From assembly GCA_037013685.1 (NCBI GenBank), contig CM072894.1, positions 28,705,529-28,769,528 on the forward strand: 64,000 bases of DNA. Reading direction: 5' to 3'. Position numbers and translations under genes: made by a program. Shown in pieces: positions 55,901 through 64,000 of this stretch. The notes under the pieces were generated by a model. That model was not told the origin of the DNA. It made no database searches and saw only the letters and a list, made by a program, of their open reading frames with translations. The stretch comes from Acridotheres tristis. Taxonomy: Eukaryota > Chordata > Aves > Passeriformes > Sturnidae. Position 1 is the stretch's first letter, and each line of letters opens with the position of its first letter.

Positions 55901-58900
55901 GAGCCAAATTAATTTGACAGGGAGGGCTCTTGTTCAACCTGTACTTCAGCCCATTCATGGTCAGGCATGTTTTGCTCCCAGCTTTCATTGCACTGCTGAG
56001 GAACAAGCAAAGGTTTCTGTGTGCAAATCCCTGTGGGAGAGCCAGGCAGTAAAAATTTAGGACATCAAATTTGCACTTAATTATATGAGAGGCTGTAGGC
56101 TGGAACACCTACATGCCATCTCCCTGCAAGGATTAGGGAAAACAAGTTAGAAAAGAACAGATTAATTCCTCTGATAAAAACTGGAGCTCTCAGGCTGAAC
56201 TTCAGGGCAAAGGCCACTCAAGCCTCAAATTAAGAGAAAAAGGAAACTTCCTCTCATTCAACATCAAAAGCCTTCAGAGGATATTTAATGGATAAACTAG
56301 CACCTAAAGTGGCCAGACGCTTCCTATGAGTCTACAAACCATGAGCTGCACGGGAGCAGAGAGGAACAGGAGTGTCTGCATTTGCAGTCTTTTCCTCTTG
56401 TGCAACAGAATTTTCTCCTTACACTAAAGAACAAGGATAAACTGAACCCAAATCTGGTGAAGCAGTTCGAAACAGTACTGAAACACACTAAGATTTTAAT
56501 CCTTGCTGTACAAATTTCATGTGTGTAATACTAACCCAAGAGGCACTGGAGAAGAGCTACACCTAAAAGGTGAGCAGAGTACATAGAAAACAAAGAACTT
56601 TTCTCCTTATAGATCTGTGCAGTTCTCTTTATCATGGACTGTACCTGAGTTTGTCAGTTTGGCAACTCTGTGATACCTTGCCTTTTTACACTTTAAATAA
56701 AAATAAGCAGACTGCCAGTCTAAACCTACTTCATCTACCTTCACAAATAACTGGCACATGGGAATCAGAAAGGACTGGTTTTTAGTTTAAGTCATTGTTG
56801 TTTGGGGGATTTACTATTTCCATCCTAAATGCAATGAAGTGATTGAAACAGTTTTGACAGAACCTAAAAAGAACCTCCCTCAGGTTTTGCCACAGCCAGA
56901 TATGATGGGATGAACGTCAGCCCAACACCTTGCACACAATGTTCTCAACAACAGCTTTGATGGTTACCCAAGAACTACATCCCAACTTCCACAGGTTTTT
57001 CAGAGCATAAAGTAAAGCAGACACTCACTTAATCCCCGGGACATCCAGAAGGTTGCTCATGCCTGCCCAGTTGATTTCCAAATGCTACAACACGATCGGG
57101 GAGAAAATATTATACAAGTCTATTAAAATTTATTTCAAAATAAATGTAGAATTTAAAAGGGAAATGCTTCTAGAACAAAGTCAGATGTCTAAAGAAAGGA
57201 AAATCTGCACCACCAATTGCATCTATACATTAGAATCAACAGCTGGTATAAATTCCCTTATCTATTTTATCTGCCATCCTGAACTGAGGGTATCCCTGGA
57301 ACTTAACCTGCAAGCAGAAGGAAATTCAGCATTCCATAGCAACGACCACTGGTAGATGCCCTGGGGTCATGAAGGAAATTCAGCAACTCTAGTAATACTT
57401 GAAGTTGTTTTCTCATCCTTTCACTTAGTGGGTTGGCCTATGTCCTGAGGCAGGGGAATTTACAAATACCACCGTTTTCAGGAGTCTGTATTCCTATTTG
57501 TACAATAAACAAAAAGAGGTTCTTTCATGTGCTAAAATAATGCTGCTACATCTAGACTCAACACCTCATTCAAGATCAAAAATTCATGACTTTCATGAAC
57601 TCAAGCAAAGTATAAACCACAAGCAAAGCTGTGTGCTGTAAGATAGCTGGTTCTTACAAGACTAGAAGGTTTCTCATATTTTATTAAACCACAATTGAGT
57701 ACAAGGGACATGACCTTAAACAGGCAAACTTTCAAAAGGCAACCATGACTGAATGGTGTCCAAAATGATTGCATTTTAAATCTATGAATGGGAAGATTCA
57801 CCAGCCAGAAACCTTGCAACAACAGCTCCTGAGCTGCCACCACAAGACAGTCCTCCCATCCTTAGAGTGATGCAAGTAACTGTTTAGGCACTACTACAAA
57901 AATATAGAGAGAATTAATTCACATCCTCCTGGAGTTCAAGAGGGACAGTGAACAATTAGAAATTTGCCATTTAAGCACCTGAACTGTGAGGTATCCACAG
58001 TTATGCAGTTTGGGTTATCAGTGATGGGCAGCTTGTGTCACTCACCAAAGACCAAGCACTAAAGAGCAAGAAGCCTGCAGAGAGCAGCTCACTCCTGACT
58101 CACCGGTTTCTGCATAAAAAACAAGGTCACTGCTCCAACAAAAGGTGCATCGGTTAGGAGAGGCTCCAGGATCACCCGCAGTGTCCCATACAACTGCAAA
58201 CAGAACAGCAAGGCTCAGTGTTAAGGTACTCTCATGATGCAGCTTCAAAACTGTGAGCTTTTCAGTGATACAGATAATTTAAAAAATTCTACTTGAAGTA
58301 ATTTTATTTATAATTTAATAACGAAAAACTTTTCCCCCCAATCCATTGCTATTGATCCCAGGCAATGCTTTCTATGTTTGCAGAATCTCTCTGCAATCCT
58401 GTCATACAATGGAGCCATTTGTGTACTAGCTTTTAATATTCTAAGAACAGGCTGTTGGTTTAATCTACATCAGTTTATGAACATCTGAAGTTCTCTACCA
58501 ACACTCTGAGCTCCTCTGAACGCTGATGGCAGATGCTGGCCCCCACATAATGCTCCAGCACCAACCCTGTTTAAGAGTCACACTATGAAACCTAGAAGTG
58601 GTATTTAAGTGCTTTCCATGGAAGGCCTCGTTTCCCCAGCCAAGAGCAAATCATTCCAAGCCTGATAACTGCTGGTTTCCCAGTAAAGTGTCACGACCTC
58701 CCCACTGGAAGGTGCTACCTCCTGCCCCACACAGCCTTGAACAGACAATGTTAGCACTGCACGCACCTGTACACCTTTCACGCCAAGATTAAATTTCGAT
58801 ATGTCCATGTGAATCTCACAGTCCCCTATGTAACTGAAAGAAAATTCTCACATTATTCCACAGTTTGCAATAGTCCCATGAGAAATCTGGGGCTGTATAG

Positions 58901-61900
58901 AGTATAAATGAAATCAGTTTAAGGACTGACAACATGATCCCACAGGCAGAGACGGATTTTCAAGTGACTGAAAAAGCGAAGTTGAACAAAGGTCAGATCT
59001 TTCACAAGAGAAGCCTTGCAGTCAGCTGGCATATTGATGTACCTGTAAAACATTGAAGCAACATCTGTATTTGCAGATTACTTTTCCATTCTTAAGACTG
59101 CTGGTTCGCTGAAGCAAGCTTGCTCCAAAGAAGGGGACCAAGATGCTCATTAAAAATTCAAGGTCAGAGCAATTGCTCAATTGCCATCTTGTCCCCTTCT
59201 CTGCCAAAAAGCCTGATCCCACTCCACAACCTGGTGACAGCTCCCAAGCTAGTGCAGACCCGCCATTACTTATGGGGTTCCCACCTTGCCCACACCCAAA
59301 AATCCCACAGATGACCCTTGCCCACAGCCCAAAAACCCACCTGAAGGACACATTTATCACTAAAAATAACCTGGTTTCCTTGAGGCTGAATTCAAACACA
59401 ACAACTCAGATCAGATTTTGGTCAGTTGCCATGGAGAACATCAGGCTTTAAATAAAGCAAATGCTGAATGCGGTACTTTGGCAATTTGGAAAGCACCTTA
59501 GACTTCAATAAAAGTACAAACATCACCTTATGCAGAAACCAATAGCCACTCCCCAGGGAGCAGAACCTTGCAGATCTGTTGATGCCTCTGGCAGAAAACA
59601 ATTGAAGGGAGCTACCAAGTTCCCTTTCAGCCCTCTGAGAAACAGCTCTGGCTGCAGACACACAAACAGCCTGCAGGTAAAGCAGGGTGTAAAGGTACTG
59701 CAGCAGTGAATGTGCTGTGCTTGCTGCCTGCATGCATAGCTTCACTCAATCAAAGGAAAAGGGCAGGAGTTCTGCTCTGACCACATGTATATGGGCAAAT
59801 AGTGCTGCAGTTGCCATAAATTCAAACTGTAATTTGCACATAGACATACTCACTCCCACCCCCAAAAAACGTGCCAAGACTGTGCAACTCTGTGAATTTG
59901 CCTCCACTTTTGCAAGCAAGGTTCTTTGTATATTTGTTTACAGATAGTCACCTAACAGAATTTTAGGAGCTCATAACACACAGAATAAAACCTTTAATAT
60001 TAGAGCATTCTCATTTCTTATTTTCCAGCCTCATAAATCATGCCAAAATCAACACAATCTTTCTTAAAAGCTAGTGACATAATTAAACTTATTTTATGTC
60101 TGTTAACTTTTACAGTTTTGACATTATCTTACAGGTCAGTACACTGGGTGCTAATAGCGCATTGTTACAATAAAATTCTAAATGAGAAGCCAAAATTACT
60201 TCCTTAATTTGCAGCAATTAATCCAAGAGCATTTAATTCGGTTTTTGCAAGAGTCTGACACAAGAGCTGTAGTGTTTCAATTTACAGCCTTTCTACCTTT
60301 CAACACAGTCAAAAACTCTTCCCACTCAGTCCTAGATTTCTCTTTTCTCCAGTAAAGATGTCAGAGAAGTCTTATCAGAGCCTGAGGCTCTAATTAGCTT
60401 TAAGCCTGCTTCACAGAGGTATCACCCCCGACAGGGTGTTTGATAGGAAGAATGAACTCTTTATTCATTAGTTTATTCCTCATTTCCAGTCCTAGCTGCT
60501 CGTGCTTCCATCTGCTCCTCTGTGCTCTCTGCTGTCCTGACACCTGAGCCAAATTCAAGCCCTGAAACTTAAAAGGGTGAGGGCTGAGCCCCTCCAGCCA
60601 ACACAGACTGTGCTTCACCCACCTGTGGAGGGTGGAAGAATCACCCTTTCCTCTCCTACATCACCTGTTGCACAAGGTGATGCAGTTATGGATGTGCTGT
60701 GGATGAGAACCTTGTTCAAGTGCACTTATCTGTGTCTCTGCTGTACTTGGTTGGGAAAGCTGGGCCCAGTGTTTATGATACAAGGGCAATCCACTGGCTG
60801 AAGGCAGGGCTGCCACCAGAGCTGGCAAGTTTAACTAATCTGGATGTCTTCATGTCCCTTTAGAATAAGTCTGGGCAATTCCCGCCCCGGTAAAATAACT
60901 GCCCATGGGCCCCATCTTCTCATGGCCCCCCATGCTGAAAGCCCCCTTTGGCCCAATCTTCCCAAATGCTTTGTAACACAGATTATGCTTAGTCTGCCTT
61001 TGGATTTGAGAGATGAACACACAGAATTACGCAAAGTAGAGAGATAAGAAAGCCAGGCAACACAGGGTATGAGAAAAGTCAGATCACCTCTGCCTTTCCC
61101 CTCTCCCTGTCCAGTCAGGCTTCTGGGGACAGGTATCCCTTTCTGCTCAAGACTGACCAGTTCCCAAAATGCTTTCAGTTTATTTTAAGAGCCTATAAAC
61201 TTAGTTGTCCCAAACTCCACTAAAGCTCAAAGTATTGTTGCACATTTCTTTTGACTTCTTTCATCAGACAGAGACTGTCTTTCCAATGAATTTTTACACA
61301 TACCAATTATTAACCTATTCTCCAATTACATCTCATGGGCTGCAAATGCCACAGAAGATCATGCAAAAGAAAATTCAGAACATTTCCAATGAAAAATGCT
61401 TATGAATACTAAATCACATTAATGAAATTGGAAGAAACTGGATTGCAAGGTGTTTTTCAGGGAGGCAATAGTACCTTGAAATACTTGGAAACTCTGATGA
61501 TTATAGCCTATGATTATACAGCTATGCAGCAGCTCAGGCAGCTGCAAAATTTGTGGAAAGGAAAGCAACTGTAGGAAGTCAAGTGGCTGCACTTGGACAA
61601 TTCCCATTTTGAAAAATGAAATATATAGTCCTTCTGCATGGGACAGTCAAGACTATAATAGGACAGTGTTGTACATAACCATTCCCAATGCTCTGATGTT
61701 ACAGCCATGTAAGCTGCTGTTAACAGATTTAAGTAATGCAGCTTCTCAATTTCTTTTGGTAACTTCATGCAGTACCAGATCTCCTGCATCCCTGGCTCTG
61801 TTGACAACTACAGCCCATACAAATAATCACCTCTAAGTGCTATTTTTCACACTTCCTAAAGCAAAGGATGCAATTTGTGATATCATAAACTTAACACAGA

Positions 61901-64000
61901 GGAAAGGAAGCTCCTCATGGCACAGAACTGAACCATGGTAATCAGTGCTGTATCATGTTGGTGAGATCAGGACCACAGATGAAACAAAGCCCTTCACAGA
62001 GCATGTCTATGAGAGGCTAATAAATGACACAAATGGTTCCACACAGACTAAAAAGGAAGGGTAAGAAGAAGAGGTTTTTTCTCCTACCCTCTTCCTGTAT
62101 TTTCTCTGTGTCAAACCAAAGACTCTGGGCTTCAGCAACTAGTTGCCTTCTTGATAAAACTGGAGGAAAAAATCTGTCCTCCTGTACTATTGTGAGACTG
62201 AAAGCAGGAAGCATCTACAGAGCACTGAAACCTAACCCAAGAGTACTGTGGTGCCAGCCCAGCATAGTGCACCCCACAGGCACCCACAGCACATTGTTCT
62301 CTTCTGCAGTGCTGTGATGCCAGCACACAGCCCTGTTAACAGTTCAGTCATTTGAACCTCACCAGCACAGCGACCAAGAGGTAGAGTGAAGGGCAGCCTC
62401 ACACTGAGGCAGCTCAACTCCATCTCCTCTAAGTAGCAAAAAAGCCTGTTCTATTGGTAATCCAGAAACAGACAGGTAAATAATAGCACTGATCATAGAT
62501 TTGTCTCTCCCTGTTACTGAAAGCAACACACAATCTCCTGCAGATACTGAAGGATGCACAACACAGATTAGTTGCAGACACTGCAACTAACTAGGTGTTA
62601 CCATATGAACACAAGTGAAGCTGAGGCCTTAATGCAGCCCTAGAGAAGAGACCTCCACCAGAGAGGCAAGGCAAACTGCAGACTCCCATGTGAATACAGA
62701 AAATACTGGGGTTATCAGAGGGCATCAGCTTGGGTTAGGTTATCAGTTTCAGCATGAGGAACCGAAGTGCTTGGCCAGTTTGGAGAAGCTGATGAGTCTG
62801 CCAGAGGTACAGGAATGCAGAGGTTGGGGAATCCCTCTGCAGAGGATTGTCAAAGACAGTGAAAATGAGCATGTTTAGCAGAAAACAGCAGCAACCTTCT
62901 GCAAGGCTTAACAGGCATCAGATCTCTCAGTCTCAACATGGAAAGCACAAATGATTTGCCAAAGGCCCTAACACTGACCTAGGTATTACAAAGAGCACTT
63001 TGACAGCACTGAAACACCTGACAGAAAATCAAGCATGTGAATTGACAGGGAGTGATGATGCTCTGCCAGGGCTGGGGATGCTGCAATGCCATTGCACATT
63101 AAGCAGCAGGCACAGTTCTGAGGAGCTCTGTGCTGTTGCCAAGACAGTCCATAATTTCACAGCTTTTTTCTGGCACAACCATGAAAAGCCATTTATATTA
63201 GGCAGCTCAGTCACCCACTAAACTTACAGAGCTACAGCAGCATGCAAATGGTAATTCCCCCAGAAATTCCATTCTTCAGGGCTAAAACAGGAGAGAGTTT
63301 AGCTCTGCAATGGCTCTGATGTTAACAGAACATACAAGCTCATTCAAAACAGCCTGGGAGGTATTAAATGTTTCATCTAATTTTGTTGTTGTTGTTGTTA
63401 ATAGAGCTAGAGGCAGTATTCTGCTCAGAGAACAGCTGTAATCATAAAAGCAAATGGGTTGGATGGCACATAGAACAAATGATGACTAAAACAGAGGATT
63501 AATCTAGAGGAAGGAATTAAAAAATTAACAGTGCAAGTACTTCTGGAAGAACTGGAGAGGTTGGACTAATAAGAAACCATAGTGGGCAAGACAGACCAAG
63601 CACTTCCAGACCTGAGAGCTTTCCTGAGAACAGGAAACACAGTTTGAAAACTTGGGTTCTCACTGCCATTAATGGCAAAGCCAAGGGACACATGCTTATA
63701 CCCATGGCAGCTGTGATGGGCCAGAGTAGGTAAAACTTAGAGCTGTACAGGTTATTTCTGGTCTAGTGGCTAATGCACATTTCACTTCTGTAACTACTGA
63801 AGACATCCAGCTGGAAGACAAGATTATCTCGTATCATTCTAGGCTCATCTTAGTGCACCATGCCAGTCCAGCATGACACATACACAGGCAGTAAGTCAAG
63901 AACCATCAATATAATCAATGATGCAATGTTACCAGATCTGCAGGTCCAGGGTAACTTGTCTTCTATCAATTTCTTTGGTGTAGGCTTTTATTCCATTAAT
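40993..64000 (-). CDS. ESYT3: ESYT3, extended synaptotagmin 3 (C-terminal 693 residues; 5' part off the right edge)
   Basis: ESYT3 is an ER-anchored lipid-transfer protein that tethers ER to plasma membrane. Exons: 63933-64000 (partial), 58767-58833, 58104-58193, 57029-57084, 54477-54597, 53342-53515, 52730-52812, 52283-52331, 51570-51659, 50648-50710, 50485-50553, 49212-49277, 47812-47898, 46836-46985, 45887-46320, 44747-44836, 44088-44219, 42546-42651, 41911-41960 and 40993-41029. All phases agree. The sequence starts inside the SMP lipid-binding domain (LDLQICYIGDCEI, LEINWAGMSNLLDVPGI). Next is C2A (GVIRVHLLEAENLVQKDNFL, with calcium-site acidic residues in LYDEDPDKDDF), then C2B (GLSTALLIVYLDSAFNLP to QRFQLDHSSSDS). 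A divergent linker in exon 45887-46320 ends SLPSSCFELSSSNLDIH. C2C follows, with basic RRWTSRKKTSVKKKTLNP and KNSRPFISQERKELGK. The membrane hairpin lies off the window. ESYT3 rather than ESYT1/2 is chosen from linker and C2C matches and the CEP70 neighbour. Confidence 0.96.
41030..49211 (-). other. ESYT3 introns in the C2B-C2C part
   Basis: Introns up to 1.4 kb between the listed exons, for example 42652-44087, 44837-45886 and 47899-49211. They contain an AAAAC-type simple repeat at 48813-48849. Other open frames have no conservation. Confidence 0.65.
48813..48849. repeat. Simple repeat (AAAAC)n
   Basis: Imperfect AAAAC units in an ESYT3 intron. Confidence 0.8.
49278..57028 (-). other. ESYT3 introns in the SMP-C2A-C2B part
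   Basis: The largest is 54598-57028 (2.4 kb), containing a CR1 copy. No nested gene is evident. Confidence 0.65.
54690..54912 (+). mobile_element. CR1-type LINE 3' fragment in an ESYT3 intron
   Basis: It contains CATCCCTGGAAATATTTAAA, then GTTGGACTTGGTGATCTATA and AAGGTCTTTTCCAAA, the sense-strand pattern of a CR1 3' end. It is 5'-truncated and non-coding, and lies antisense to ESYT3. Confidence 0.8.
58834..63932 (-). other. Large ESYT3 intron (5.1 kb)
   Basis: The last intron visible before the right edge. It includes a TTG microsatellite at 63383-63399. I found no coding exon in it: its flanking exons join in phase (TG|T giving Cys in LQICYIGDC) with no missing residues compared with human. 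Confidence 0.75.
63383..63399. repeat. TTG microsatellite
   Basis: Five to six TTG units in an ESYT3 intron. Confidence 0.85.

Noticed and set aside
61400..61850. Region with overlapping frames on both strands in the large ESYT3 intron
   Set aside because: I suspected a retrocopy, but translations on both strands show no recognisable motif and no poly(A) tail or target duplication is visible.

Overview
The window is eukaryotic nuclear DNA from a vertebrate, most probably a bird. The genes are split into small exons with GT-AG introns, CR1-type LINE ends are present, GC-rich CpG islands mark the promoters, and the proteins are clear orthologues of human PARP14, DTX3L, PARP9, FAIM, CEP70 and ESYT3. 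A solo-LTR-like element at about 4106-4648 resembles elements I associate with passerine genomes; that is only a hint.

Layout. (1) 233-3053, minus strand: the first six coding exons of PARP14; the gene continues past the left edge. (2) 3054-5981: no gene, but it holds the PARP14 promoter with an ISRE, an LTR-like repeat and the DTX3L 3' UTR. (3) 5982-12550, minus: complete DTX3L, five coding exons, 740 residues. (4) 12691-20754, plus: complete PARP9, ten coding exons, 797 residues in my model. Its start codon is only 140 bp from that of DTX3L, and a perfect 31-bp tandem duplication carrying interferon-response elements lies between them. (5) 22923-27318, minus: complete FAIM (202 residues). 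(6) 28930-39603, plus: complete CEP70 (586 residues), divergent from FAIM across a CpG island. (7) 40993 to beyond 64000, minus: ESYT3, twenty coding exons giving the C-terminal 693 residues, from inside the SMP domain to the stop.

The exon models are internally consistent. Every junction I list has GT/AG ends and matching phase, and the complete genes come out close to the human lengths.

Biologically, the left third is an interferon-linked ADP-ribosylation module. DTX3L (E3 ligase) and PARP9 form a heterodimer in mammals, and PARP14 is a macrodomain mono-ADP-ribosyltransferase. The right two thirds (FAIM, CEP70, ESYT3) is a housekeeping block that also sits together in human 3q22.3. I found no wholly new gene system. 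The most interesting points are the duplicated ISRE promoter, the eroded second macrodomain and catalytic triad of PARP9, the shared first-exon architecture of PARP14 and DTX3L, the absence of PARP15, and the junction between the PARP and FAIM blocks.
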